This document shows positions 36,625 to 48,152 of a stretch of DNA of 64,000 nt, piece by piece. The position numbers and the translations under genes are program-made. The number at the start of each line of letters is the position of its first letter. Position 1 is the first letter of the stretch. The stretch covers positions 310,001-374,000 of the forward strand of contig JANFAH010000041.1 in the NCBI GenBank assembly GCA_024663395.1. The letters are read 5' to 3'. Origin of the DNA: Pisolithus tinctorius (lineage: Eukaryota; Basidiomycota; Agaricomycetes; Boletales; Pisolithaceae). The notes beneath the pieces were generated by a model. It saw only the letters and a program-made list of their open reading frames with translations. It was not told the DNA's origin and searched no databases.

Positions 36625-38185
36625 AACATGAACTGTGTGGCCATGCTTGGGTGGGGGGAGAGAACTGATCAGCTTGTAGGTACCATCTATTGTTCAATAT
36701 CTGTTTTTGTTCAAGTCTTTGGACATTTCTGAGGGTTGTTGACAAGTAGGGTCACACATTTGAAAATGGTGCCACCACTCAAAATACTGATGCATTTCAA
36801 CATTAACATGTAATAAGCTCTGGTATATGGTAAGGTAACATGTATGTTGACTAGATGGGAGGAGAGTCTGAACAGCTTAGGGCAAAGTACGTATTTTTGT
36901 CAAAGTATTTGTTGAGATAGAATTTGGTAGAATGCTTGAAGGAGTTGTATGCTGTCAATCGATTATCTGCAGTTTGCCTGAAGCGAGGTATGAGATGTGC
37001 AAATGCCCAGACCTGACTGAGTGGGATGACATCACCAAGACATTGGCCATTTGCTCTCTTTGTGTGCCTAAGGATATGTAGGTGTGTCACATCTTCAGCT
37101 GCTATGTCAAAATGTTGTATGTAGACCAAAAAATGGTCTGTCCACAACCATCTTCCCCCCCTCTTGCCAAAAGGACACATCAGGAGATGGAGCTGGCCAA
37201 CAACATGACCTAAGATACTCTTGTGAGTGACACAGAAAAGTAGTGTGGACCATGAACCTTTCTGGCTGCTCTTTGGCCATTTGAAACAGGGGTCCACATT
37301 GATGATAGCTGCATCATAGCAGCCATGGGTCCAGGTCTTGCAAGGTGGAGAACAGAAGAGAGTCTGGGCAGGGAGGATGTCTGTGATATCATGTATCACC
37401 ATGTTCTGCAGCCACATCTTGTACCAAACCTGCAGATCAGTAAAAGGCAGGGTTGAAGAGCTTGATCCCTGATGTTACCTGCTTATAGTGTGCACAGAGC
37501 TTGGTCCATACACCTTCTCATGATTTAGAAAATCAACAAGGGCAGCTCAGAGGTCAAGTAGTCCAAACTTCTTGGCAGCACCATCAACGCTAATGTGTTG
37601 CAAGGGTGGGTCATAGGAAAGGTTGATTGCCATACCATCTGCAATAAAACTATGCAAGGGAAAGGGAATGGAGTCTGGATCCTGGGTCCTGAGGCATGCA
37701 GAGATGGTGAAGTAATTGGTGATGGGCTGTGCAGGACCTGGCATCTTGGAAACTAGATTTGCCTCCTTGCAATCACTGATCTCACTGTCACCATCATCAG
37801 AACTCCCATCCTCAACCTCCAAGGACTTTTCTTCCACACAACCATGGGAGTGAGTCTGTGATTCATATAATGATGTTGCAAGTTCAAATGTCCTACATTT
37901 TTCAGCATGATTGAGGTACCAGCAAATTTGAGGATTGTAGTTATTGTTATTGCTAGCTGATGCAGGTGTCTTGATCTCCAATACATGGGTGTGTTCAGTT
38001 ACATCAGCAGTCCATTGGATGGTGACCCTGACATGCTTCACACTTGGTATGATGCTCTGCATGAGTTCTAACTTGGGGATGTGCCAATTGTTGATGGGCT
38101 TGTTTCCCTTACTGCATCGTGCACCATGATTGAGTATTGACTGCTTGTGCACATGAAACTCATCCAGTGCAGAAGATATTATATG

Positions 38186-38450
38186 GTATCAGTGTAGAAA
38201 GAGTTTAAACGACTAGTCGAAGTCCTAAGCCTTCCCTACTTTAAGACGGAGTGTCTAAAACGGCCGGCGGGAACGGCGGACTGATGGGGGGTCTACGACC
38301 CTGCCATCAGGGCATTCACTCATTTGTAGGGAAAGGTGGGCCACAGGGGGCCCTATGTAGTTTTTAACACTCGCTAGAATAGTGCAACATAGGACAACTA
38401 CGTCCTCAAGCACTTTAATACAGAAAAAAAAAAAAAAAAAAAAAAAAAAA
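38186..38450 (+). repeat. SINE with poly(A) tail
   Basis: A 265-bp insertion ending in about 28 A (38423-38450). It is flanked by a 12-bp target duplication AGATATTATATG at 38174-38185 and 38451-38462. The head TGGTATCAGTG resembles a Pol III A box, and GTCGAAGTCC about 35 nt later resembles a B box, as in tRNA-derived SINEs. There is no open reading frame. It lies in the Plavaka coding region and restores that frame when removed. It is CpG-rich (GGCCGGCGGGAACGGCGG near 38261), unlike the host element, so it is young. Confidence 0.8.
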
Positions 38451-39829
38451 AGATATTATATGAAGATCATTGTTGTCAATGCAGTAAGCTTGGACTTGGT
38501 ATTGGAAGTCCATGAGCACATGAATAGCAGTAATAATTTTGGAAGGGGCTGCTCCAGCAATAACACTAATGATGTAATGTTGGACATCATGGTGCATGCA
38601 TCCAGTCACTTGCTTCAGCTTAGCAACACCACCTTTAAAGTGACAGAACCCCACAGTAGGCTGTAAAACTGAGAAGTGAAAGTCAATTTTGGCTTCACCA
38701 ACTGCATTTATGCACCACTTCATGTCATGGTCCCAAAATTCCTTGTGCAGGTGGTGAAGGGGCTCTAGAGTTATAAAAGTGCTTGGACAAGAAAGCAGAA
38801 TGTCCCTCCAAAATGGGTCACCAACTCTGCTGAGGTGAAAGCACTGTGCTTCATGAAAGAAGACTTGGATGTTTGTAGGGTGGACCTTGGATTTCACCAC
38901 TGCGAGCTGAGCCAAAGTGGTGGACATGGTTCATGGCTCATGTCAGAATGGGTCTCCAAACTGTTTGTACATCGCCATGGTGATCGGGGAAGTCTTTCCC
39001 CCAACAGCTGCAAGCATGGCAGCCTCAGGAGTGTCAGCAATATAACCCACAATTGGTGTGAAACAGTACTGCATGTGCCCCAGAGAATCCAGTAACATAA
39101 TGCCAAGCTTGGCAGCTTGCTTGATGGGTTCAAGTACGATATCCAGGCATTCATGAATGAGCCTATCTTCAAGGAGGCTGCACATATGCTTGTTCTTGTG
39201 CACAAACTTGGGGACAGGGAGGAGAGTGGTGAGCATAAATGAGTTGGATGACAATTTTAGGCACATGGACATCTTGATATTTGCTAGGCTGATGAGAAGT
39301 GGATGAGCAACTCTGCTACCACATAAAGTAGTAATATTTGTCTTATCTGAAGAAAGTATTGTGCCAAGAAGAGTTGCTCCACTTGGAAGCTGTGACTGGG
39401 GTACATCAATTGAATAAAAGGATCTATAACTCACAGTGGAAACATACCTGCATATGCCAAGCATCATCAGTGGTCATCTACTCTGTATACACCCTACAAA
39501 GCTTCTTGGGCATTTTGTATACATGCCTCAGAATGAAATCAAGCTGGTCAGAGAACAAAGGGTGGTTGAGGAGCCATGCAATGCATTCCAGGGGATCACA
39601 CCAGTACAAGTGCACAGGGTGTTTGGTTGGCTGCAAAGGAGTAATCTCCATTGAGCACCAGTGTGGCCCACCAGGGAGTAACTCAGCCAGCCCATGAAGT
39701 GCTCTGGCTGTATGAAAGGAAATATTTAGTAGCTGTATCTGGTGCATGTCAATAATGATCTTTGGAGAGAATAGGGACAGGCTTATGATTGACAATGACA
39801 AGAAAGAGTCTATAGCTCTCATGCTCAGG

Positions 39830-40353
39830 TGTCAAATTTGTGGATGTCCAGGTTGAAGCCAGACCGGAGACTGAAGTGGGTGCGAGGCCAAGGGGTTGGG
39901 ATCAAGAGGAGAGATGAGGATACAGATGGTTGGACTGTTTGGACTTAGTGACTGAGAATACAGTGCTATTCCCTTGCATGGGTCTCAGTCCAAGTCTGAG
40001 GCTGAGGTGGGATTATTAGAATAAACTTTGTTGATTTCAGACTGAGGGGTACAGGCTGAGTATCTATGAGTTTATATACCAGAAGTAACTATAGTATGGA
40101 GACCAGTAATGCCAGTCTTGCAAAGATTGCTAAGGTGATTGGTAAGACAAGTATTAGTAAGGTATGACAAATGTAACAGAGACTGGGACAGGTGGACCAG
40201 GGACAGGACCAGGCAGGACTTAACTGAAGTGACAGACACTGCTTTGCAGTGTCTTCTGCACTAGGACATCTGGGGATAGAGGACAGGTGAGGCCGAGGCC
40301 AGACCAGATGAGTGCAAGGCCAAGTCTGGCCAGGTTGAGGCATGACTATGACA
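39830..40353 (-). repeat. Solo LTR in Plavaka element (family related to A by termini)
   Basis: A 524-bp unit with ends TGTCA and TGACA and 5-bp target copies TCAGG at 39825-39829 and 40354-40358. The minus strand reads TGTCATAGTCATG at its start and has a TATATAAAC box (rc near 40070), so it is placed on the minus strand. It splits the Plavaka reading frame between LLHSGL and SMRAID. Only a few CpG remain, so it is older than the LTR at 34721. Confidence 0.85.
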
Positions 40354-40788
40354 TCAGGCCTGAATGAAGTAACCATGATGCCAGCTCCCATTCATTGTGG
40401 GAGTTGAAGGGGTAGTACAGATTTGATGCCCATAGGTTGCTGAACTGGTCACTGTTAAATTTGTCCATAAACATTGGGCCAAGTCCAAACATTTTAGCTG
40501 TGCCCCAAAGTTGTCTGAGGTTGGCCCCCATGTGTCAAATGCCATATGAACAAAATCTGGGTAATCATGAGTTGCATAGTCATCAGGGTCAGTGCTCATT
40601 GGGACATCTTCTAAGTGTGTTGGGTGTTGAGAGTTGTGAATGTTCAAGCTCAAAGGTTGGAGAGACTCATGAAGGTGGACTAAGTTATTGACCCAGGTAT
40701 TGCACCCAGAGGACAGCTGGCTCATGTGCATTGTGACAGCACTGTGACTCTGGAAGCCACCTTTCCCACAACTTGGACAGTGGGGCAT

Positions 40789-41836
40789 ACTCTAGATGGT
40801 CAGGCAGGCTGATTCCATGTTACATGATTATCACTTCAGTGCAAATCAGGACATTGTTCAGATCACTACAGAGTGTATTTCTCATATACTACCCAATCAC
40901 ATCCCATTTGCAAACATAGTCACTCATGTCTGTTTATAACCTCAATCACACACACCTTCATGCTGGGTCAACCATGCCCACAGTTGAGCATTGCCCAGGC
41001 AGCAAAGGACTGCCCCATAAGCCTCATGATGGCAGGTTCTCTTCCTGCAACAGCCCCTCTAGCAGTGCCAAGGTCAAAGCAGAGACAACTGGTGTCTTAG
41101 CTGAGATGTATGGAATATTGGAGTCATCCACTCACACAGTAAGTTCTTTTTTTCCTTCCTAATAACCACTCATTGATAGGTTTTCAATCTGCAGCATGAA
41201 TCAAAGAGTCAGCTGAATCATGAGGCACTTCTCCTTCTTGATGTAGTGTGCACACAACATGAAGTCTTTCATGCAGAACAAGCCCTGGCTGCATGCATTG
41301 CCCATGAATATGAATTGATGGCCAGTTTGTACAAGTACAAGGTGGGCAGCAGTGAGGTGAGAGTCCATGAAAAAGATATGGAGGTTGGCTCATTACATGT
41401 AGCAATGAAAAAACACAGACTGGGGGAGCCTATTTTCAACATTAGTGTTCTGGCCAGTGAGCTGCAGCCATCTCTCAAGTCTGATGGTATGCTATGCTCA
41501 CTCTTTTCTTTTGGGCTGCTATTTTACTTATGCTGGATCTTGATAGGCACAGTTATTGAGCATGCTGGTAGTCAAATACTCACCATTCATCTAGACTAGT
41601 ACTATCCATTACTTTCCTGTACTTATTGAAAAATGCTGTATGTTATGTCTGTGTGTTGTTGCCTTCATGCATAGGAACAAAGTTAGATCTACCAAGTTCT
41701 CTACTACAGTGGGAATCTAGGTTGCTGTATTAGCTAGATGTGTCTGTTCCCTTGTATGCTAGGTAGCTATTGGTCTTTGGATTGCTGGTATCACTGGTGT
41801 GGCTTACTCAGGTGCTATGAGTTGCTTGGATGCTGG
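40789..41836 (+). other. CpG-poor region with unassigned plus-strand frames
   Basis: Plus-strand readings at 40926-41162 and 41246-41599 could be two exons or a broken gene. They contain a cysteine- and serine-containing head (HCPGSKGLPHKPHDGRF) and a helical part (QALAACIAHEYELMASLYKY). No family is recognised. The strand is opposite to the adjoining Plavaka and Helitron parts. Confidence 0.35.
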
Positions 41837-42723
41837 TGTCATATCCATGACTCTCAGACTCAATCCCAGTCCAGTCTGGACCCCTAGCCCCTAACTCCAG
41901 TCAAGTCTGGTCCCAGTCCAGCCTAGAAAACCCAACTCCTGCCTAGAGAACACAACTCCAGTGCTAGATAACCCAACTCAGGCCTAAATAACTCAAGTCT
42001 GGTCTTTTACCCCTATCTTCGGTCCATTCTGGCCTCCCAGCCTTGCGCTGCCCCACCCTGGTCCTCCCAGGTCCATGTCTGGGTCACCCAGACATAACTC
42101 CAGTCTGTTTTCCCATGTTTGCACTATATTTAGTCTAGTCCTTTTGTCTGACTTTTGCTTACTGTATGAAACCTGTGTCTGACTCTGGTATGCTGGTCAC
42201 CTGGACTTAGACTATTAGTCTTGGCACAGCCTCTGTGGCTGTCCTCACCTTGCTAATCATCTCACTAATAGCTTATTAACAAGTCTGGCTTCATGTTCAT
42301 TACTCCAGACTGGCCTTGTGTATTTAACCCCTGTACATACTTCATAGCACTCCAGTCAGAATATCAACTAAGTATTACCCTCATCTCCATGTTACCCCTT
42401 GAGACTATTCTATAGCTAAGGCCAAGCCTTAAGCTATCCCCAGCCCCCATCCCAGACCTCTCCCCAGCTTGCATAAGGGTACAGCACATAAGCTGAGACC
42501 AAGGGAGGAAGATCCAACCCCAGACCAGCTCCCCCTGTGCACACCCCAAGACCAGTTGGCTTCCCATGCTCCCAGTCTTAAGTCCGGTCCTCCAGACTTA
42601 ACCCCTAACCTCTGGCCTTAACTCCAGTCCAACCAGACTTATCCCCTGTCTCCTGGCCTTGACTCTGGCCACCCGGACTAGCCCCTGTCACCCAGTCACC
42701 TGAGGGTAAACCCGTACTTGACA
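41837..42723 (+). repeat. Solo LTR, family A, CpG-depleted copy
   Basis: An 887-bp unit starting TGTCATATCCATGA and ending GTACTTGACA, with 5-bp target copies GCTGG at 41832-41836 and 42724-42728. Internal blocks match the LTR at 34721-35535: the stretch before and after the TATA-like GTATTTAACC, and GCATAAGGGTACAGCACA against CGCAAGGGGGCAGCACA. Where the young copy has CG this one often has CA or TG. Confidence 0.82.
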
Positions 42724-42824
42724 GCTGGCCACTACTTTGGGCAAGTCTGGTGTAGTCTACTCTGGCACTATGAGTTGCTAGGATGCTTGACATTGCTTTG
42801 GACTGATATGGAATTGTGCAAATA

Positions 42825-44190
42825 CTATGGGCAGCTATGAGTTACTAACACATTTTTGTGTTTTGCTGATGTGCAGATAATTTCCTTATGAAGCTTGACC
42901 AATAGATAGGCATATAGTGGTGCAAGTGGTATGTGTCCCCCCATCCCATTAAATAGGACATTACCATCAGTGTGGCCAGCTCCTGTTCTTGGTTTATGGC
43001 ATGTACCAGGCAAAAGAGTAGCAGGTGTTGTTGATTGCAGATATCTTCCAGATATGGTGTACATGCCTTGTGGTATGCTGACCCCTTGGTTAGGATTGCA
43101 GACAAGTTGTAATGTTTACCTTGTTTTTTGTTTGATAGGTGGTTATGTAAAATGACAGATTTGTGGTTGCCCTGGAGTTTGTAAGCAACTTCACATCATT
43201 GTTACACCAGGCATTGATTGCTAATGCTGGAACCCATCCATCAATGAATGGGTGCAAGCATTTCATTCCCCATTCACCCATCTCCAAGATGAAGTTGTCT
43301 TCCACTAGTGCAAATGGTGCCTGCCACTTGCACACCAGTGGCCCCTTCCTGCTGGGAATCAGACATCAACAAATTTCACAGGTGTGTAGTTGTTTTGCTC
43401 TTGCCACCCACTGCTCCATTCATGCTACCTGATTATCATAGTCCTCTGCATGTGGAATGGGTGGCCTTGGGTATGCTATGTCCACTTTGTTCAGGATCCT
43501 TCTGATCAACTCTGCTGACTCCAAACCTGGCACATATGCTTGCACATTGGCTTGAATAAAAGATTGCACCCACTCCTGAAATGTCACCTCCCTCAGCATC
43601 TGCTCCATGCCATCCATTGGTGGTGAATTTTTCAGCCATAGTAACATGTGAAGATGTAGTGACCCCCATCCCTGGGACTCCACCATGCCAAAGTATGCAC
43701 TCACATAACCAAAGATGCCCTTTTGACTCTACATGCTATAGGGACTTGCAGTAACATCAAAGAGGGTTTGTATGATTGTTTTGATCATGAAATGGAAGAA
43801 TTTTGTGGCAGCATATGGGTCTTCAGCAATGTTCACCACTTGCTTTTCTTTGGAAGGTCTGACAGTGGCAAGAAACTTATCCATGTCAATGTGTTCTCCT
43901 GTGAAGATCTGTGCAATGGGATCATGCAAATCATAAGGGTTGATTGTTAACCATAAGCTTGGTGGGTTCAACATGACAGATGTTGCCCATATCTGACTTC
44001 ACAATTGGTACCAGCTTTGGTCAGATCCCTGTACATGGCCAGCTGTGGCATAAAGATGCTTCCAAAGTAGTTGTATTGCTGGGTTGCTGATGTGTTGATG
44101 CTGTTCTTCCTGCCTCACAGCTTGCTGCATACTAGCCAGTGAAATAGTGGACAGGAGGTGTGTGTCCTTGTCAAAACTGTTGTGCTGCAT
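42825..44190 (-). pseudogene. Helitron replicase (HUH Rep) domain, degenerate
   Basis: Read right to left. 43999-44190 (VRQEEQHQHISNPAIQLLWKH), 43729-43974 (LWLTINPYDLHDPIAQIF), 43420-43704 (YFGMVESQGWGSLHLHMLLWL) and 42825-43335 (WCNNDVKLLTN, then YLMGWGDTYHLHHY). The HLH in GSLHLHMLLW is the HUH metal-binding motif of rolling-circle Rep proteins. The sequence order is that of the Helitron helicase-like domain of Agaricomycetes. Frameshifts and stops break it into four frames. The reading ends near 42825 where helicase sequence should follow; that sequence is found only at 29970 and below. Confidence 0.8.
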
Positions 44191-44427
44191 CTGTACTCAA
44201 GCAGAACCAAGTGCCTGCCCACATAATGTACCTACATTGTACTGTATGACAGGGCCAGCAGAGGCTGACAATTCACTGTGTCCCATGGGCCAGCAGAGGT
44301 TGAGCCCTACACTGAGTCATCCCCCTGCTGTATGGACCAGCCCAGCTTCAATTGTCAAATAACACATGAGTAGGCCACAATCAAATTGTCCCTGTAGTAT
44401 GTGGAGTAGCCTAGTGTGAGATGTCAC

Positions 44428-44821
44428 CTATCCAGTGGCATGCTGTGGCATGTGTAGATCAGCACTGGAAGTTGGCACAAGACCTTGGCATGCTTCAGGA
44501 TAGCTCACCAGTGTAGTGTTGTATGATTTCAGAGCACTCCAGGGCATACCATGGCCCTCTGGGGTGAGCTGTGGCAAGCCAGCCACTCTGGAGCAAATGG
44601 TGGAGCATGCCATTGTCCCCCAGGGTAAGCTGTGGCATGCCAACCACTCTGGAGCAAATTCCAGAGCACACTGTAGCACATGTGCCAGAGTATACCATAG
44701 CATGTGCCACAGCATGCCAGCCACTCCAGAGCAAATTCTGGGACACACTACAGCACATGTGCCAGAGAATACCATGGCATTCCAGACAACTCTGGAGCAG
44801 GCCATGGCCCTCTGGTGTCAC
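44428..44821. repeat. Imperfect minisatellite, left block
   Basis: Degenerate tandem units of roughly 60-100 bp built from phrases such as CTCTGGAGCAAATTC, GCACATGTGCCAGAG, ATACCATAGCAT and ATGGCCCTCTGG. Long open frames here are a by-product of the repeats. The same phrases recur at 46585-47030. The stretch 44191-44427 between this block and the Rep domain holds no supported gene. Confidence 0.7.
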
Positions 44822-44861
44822 ACACCAAAGGTGTTGTGGACATGGTTACAGCTGACTCTGC

Positions 44862-46452
44862 CTAACTCATTGACGAGTTGCGCACAATGCCCAGGCATGC
44901 AGATGAAGACTAAAGGCCTCATGTGTAGAAAGACTGTCGGACGTTAACAGTCATCCTTCACACAAGAATGAGTCGTCAGTGCTAAAGAGAAAAGAGGAAG
45001 CGAGTTAAGCGCACATTAAAGGTTTTTAGCGCCCGTGTATGGCATTCCAGTTTTCATCATATCTCCACCATTTCCAAAGATATCGACTCCATTCCCACAC
45101 TCGCTTAAAGTGCTCAGCCCCACGATTCTTCCTTCCAAATTTGGAGAGGATCCTCGCACCCTATGCGTTTCTACGGCACTCCATCCATCAGATGCTCATT
45201 TTGCTAAGTCCATCAATCATGGCCACCTCTTCATCGGTCGTCTCGCTTGTCTCATTTGCCAGAGACAGTGGCTACATATATCTGCCAGGCATTCCCACCA
45301 GCTTCCATCCTGAAGCCCCCTGGTTCATCCTGTCATTGTCAGCCCTGTCTCATCCCATGCAGCTTGGTCAGTGTGTTCTCCTTGTCAGTATGACTTCCAG
45401 AAGGACGTTCTTTGGTCGCCTCAGGTCTGTCACTTGGTTAGAAAGGTCTTATGTGGTCGTTTCAGTCTCCCCAGTTGATGAAGCATATGGATCATTCCTC
45501 CCTGCTCCCTGCACCGTCTTTATTCCAGTCTTGTCCATCATTCTTCCCACATTGCGACAGCTGCAGTATGGTCTACTGTCCTCCAGCCTCCCTGATCACA
45601 TTCATGATGAGTATGACATGCATCTTGCCTTCTTACTGCAAGATCCAGCAGAGGACATCCCCCCTTCTCCTCCTCCTCCGTCAGAGCCCCACAGACCCCC
45701 AATGCCCTAGCCCCCTTTGACACCTGACTCATGCCCTTCAATTCTGGAATTAATACTTCCCTATCTGGAAACACTGTCCATCTGTCATGCCATCTTTGGA
45801 TCTAGAGATGTCTCCACCGAGATCTAACTTGCATTGCCACCCCCTAATGTGATATCAGTGTGCTTACTCAGTTTCTGATTCTATTTGACTCATTTTGTGA
45901 TATTTTGACTATCCCTGACTTGTTTATTGCCAATACTTACCAATCCTCTTTGCTTGCTTACTTTTCATTTCTCACTTACTCATCATGATTACTCAGTCCT
46001 TACTCATTACTTACCAAGTGTTTGTGCCTTGTTTGTCACAAGCTGTGCTCCCCCCTCAGTATATAAACCCCCATGTACTTAGCTACAAAAAAAAAGCAAT
46101 CAGAAGTCACTCAGCAGTCAGTTCAGTGCCTATCTCGTCATCGACAGTTGAGGCTCATTCGGGAGAGTCTATCTGTCTTCATTCGTATCATTGGTAGTTG
46201 AGGCTCCATCAAGGGTCTATCTACCTTCATTCATTCATCTGAAGTATCATCTGCACTCTGTCAGCACACCTGCTTAGTCATCCATCCACTCCTGCATAAC
46301 TCGTCATTGACTTGTGCCAGGAGCACATCCAAAAGATCATCACACCAGAGTACTTTTGGCTGAATACCTTCACTCTATTCAGCATCCCCCATCTAGTCAT
46401 CACTTGCTTATCTACTCCTGCATAACTCGTCGATGACTTGTGCCAGGAGCAC
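44862..46452. other. CpG-rich insertion between the two minisatellite blocks
   Basis: About 1.6 kb with many CpG, in contrast to both flanks. The left end near 44862 reads AACTCATTGACGAGTTGCGC. The right end read as reverse complement has CATCGACGAGTTATGC, a partial inverted likeness. A TATATAAACCC box lies near 46061. A 223-codon plus-strand frame (45039-45710) is open but not recognised. It could be a non-autonomous DNA transposon or an LTR derivative; exact ends and target copies were not found. Confidence 0.5.
46288..46452. repeat. Direct repeat pair of 39 bp
   Basis: ACTCCTGCATAACTCGTC followed by GACTTGTGCCAGGAGCAC occurs at 46288-46326 and again at 46414-46452, with two base differences. 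The pair lies at the right end of the CpG-rich insertion. Confidence 0.75.
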
Positions 46453-46584
46453 TCTACTTGAAGTCCCTCCCCCCCACATCAGGTTTCCCTGCCCTCCAGG
46501 TTCCACGGAGGTAAACCACCACTTGCTCATATTTGTCTTTGGTGTTGGATTTGCTTGGTTTACACCAGCTTTCCACACTTTGAC

Positions 46585-47030
46585 TCACACCGGGGTGCAG
46601 TAAGGTTGGGCATATGTTCCAAAGCAAACTGCAGCATGCCAGCTGCTCCAGAGCAAATTCTGGAGTAAACTGCAGCACATGTGCTGGAGCATGGCACAGC
46701 CCTCTGGGATAAGCTGCGGCATTCCAGCAACTCCAGAGCAAATTCTGGAGTAAACTACAGGACATGTGCCAGAGCATACCATAGCATTCCAGAGAACCCC
46801 AGAGCAGGCAATGGCCCTCTGGTATAAGCTGCAGCATATGTTCCAAACCAAGGTGTGGCATGGCAGACACTCTAGAGCAAATTGCAAAGCAAACTGTGGC
46901 ACATGTGCCAGAGCATACCATAGCATGTCAGAGCACTTGGGAGCATGCAATGGCCCTCTGGGGTAAGCTTTGGCATATGTTCTGAAGCAAACTGCAGCAT
47001 GCCAGCCACTCTGGAGCAAATATTACCAGC
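46585..47030. repeat. Imperfect minisatellite, right block
   Basis: It carries the same phrases as the left block (CTCCAGAGCAAATTCTGGAG, CACATGTGCCAGAGC, ATGGCCCTCTGG). It is followed to about 47870 by CAGC/GGCA-rich, gene-free DNA. Confidence 0.7.
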
Positions 47031-47870
47031 ATACCCAGCATGCCTACCCTTGCAGATACTACCAGAATTGGCATAGCTTAAAAATTTGGCATTCAGTACC
47101 ACAAACTGGGATGCAGCACCATGTATTCAGAAGCAGTAGCAGCTGGCAGATATGGCATTCCACATTATGGCACATGGCAGCATGCAGCATAATTCATGGG
47201 GAAGTTGTGGCAAGATGCACTGTGGCACCTGGTGGCACCTGCTCCATAAGTCTCTGGAGGATTGTGGCAGCTGGCAGAGATTGCCCAGCACACACTGGCA
47301 ATGTGGCCAAGTCAGCTAGACTTGGTGGGATGCCTGGCAGCTGGCAGCATGGGCACAGAATACAGTGGCAAACACCTGACTGGCTTAGGATCCACATCAA
47401 GGCTTGGTGTGTGGCATGGATGGTTCTGCATACAGCAGCACATGGTTAGATGCAGAGGAATAAACTGGCAGTTCTCAGCAGCCAATGGCATTGACCCAAC
47501 ATACTGCAGCACACATCAGGATTGAGTAGGATTCATGTCAGCTGGTGGGATCCAGCATGGATAGTTCCATATGTGGCAGCACACAGCTAGGGTGCTATAG
47601 ATATGAACATGAAGCATAGCACGAATTGTTAGTATACTGCATATCTCACCACCAGTATAAGTTCATAACCTATACTTCATACCATCACAGAAGGGTGGCT
47701 AGTAATATTGCATTGATTTCATAGATTTCATTCAAACCAGGATTTTGCCAATCAAATACTGGACACCCAGGGCATTAAATAATGACCAATACAATACAAT
47801 ACAGGGTGCCATGGGTGATTTACATGCCTGTGAGAGCCTGCCACACCAACAGAATGCACATCCAATCACT
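47031..47870. other. Gene-free CpG-poor stretch
   Basis: About 840 bp with repeated GGCAGCTGGCAG-like phrases and a TACAATACAATACA run near 47790. Nothing coding is supported. Confidence 0.45.
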
Positions 47871-48152
47871 TCAAGGGACTCCAAGCCAGTTATGAATATT
47901 GTCCTGCATGTAGAATGCTAGTGAGCAATGGTTGCTGCTCACATCATTCACACCATGCTGCAAAAGCCAGCCAGAAAAGGCTACAACAGTGCCAGGCTGG
48001 TAATCGAATTGAAGACCAAGAGAGGGAATGTCAAGAATGCATTCAGAATAATTGCCAACACTGATGAGCATGTCATACCAGTCAGCATGGGATTGTGGGT
48101 CATGATGGAGGGGAGCTGACCAGTTAGCAATCATGGAGATGTTGGTATAAAC
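47871..48152 (-). pseudogene. TET/JBP-like 2OG-Fe(II) dioxygenase, C-terminal part
   Basis: The minus strand encodes the catalytic end of a fungal TET/JBP-type oxygenase: WSAPLHHDPQSHADWYDML, LDIPSLGLQFDYQPGTVVAF and GWLLQHGVNDVSS. The HxD iron ligands are His at 48105-48107 and Asp at 48099-48101; the distal His is at 47955-47957. These enzymes oxidise 5-methylcytosine using iron and 2-oxoglutarate. In mushroom fungi such genes are known to be carried with KDZ transposons, and a KDZ transposase lies at 57218-60666 on the same strand. The frame stops being host-coded at 48152, where the chromovirus LTR begins. The missing N-terminal side is at 54604 and above. Confidence 0.75.

Larger units (their letters stand above)
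36851..40788 (-). mobile_element. Plavaka-type DNA transposon (CACTA-like superfamily), interrupted and decayed
   Basis: Read right to left. 40354-40788 starts with a C2H2-like finger (CPSCGKGGFQSHSAVTMHM) and ends with NLYYPFNS and ELASWLLHSG. 39478-39822 and 38943-39467 carry the transposase core (ATLLGTILSSDKTNIT, VAHPLLISLANIKM, LPVPKFVHKNK, GKTSPITMAMYKQFGD). 38463-38927 has HHLHKEFWDHDMKWCINAVG and the helical part. 37547-38173 and 36851-37417 carry the C-terminal domain (GDVIPLSQVWAFAHLIPRF, FYLNKYFDKN). The domain order is that of Plavaka elements of Agaricomycetes. Two later insertions split it: a SINE at 38186-38450 and a solo LTR at 39830-40353. When both are taken out the reading frame meets on each side. 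Several stops remain, so it is not autonomous. Terminal inverted repeats were not located. Confidence 0.82.

Noticed and set aside
36851..40788. Possible CRISPR-like or phage features among the repeats
   Set aside because: Introns and eukaryotic element families show a fungal nuclear genome; no regular spacer array exists.
44428..44947. Long frames on both strands that read like Cys/Trp-rich proteins
   Set aside because: They are produced by the minisatellite units and repeat the same phrases.
44862..46452. Solo LTR interpretation of the CpG-rich insertion
   Set aside because: No TG..CA ends with 5-bp target copies could be found despite trying several candidate borders.
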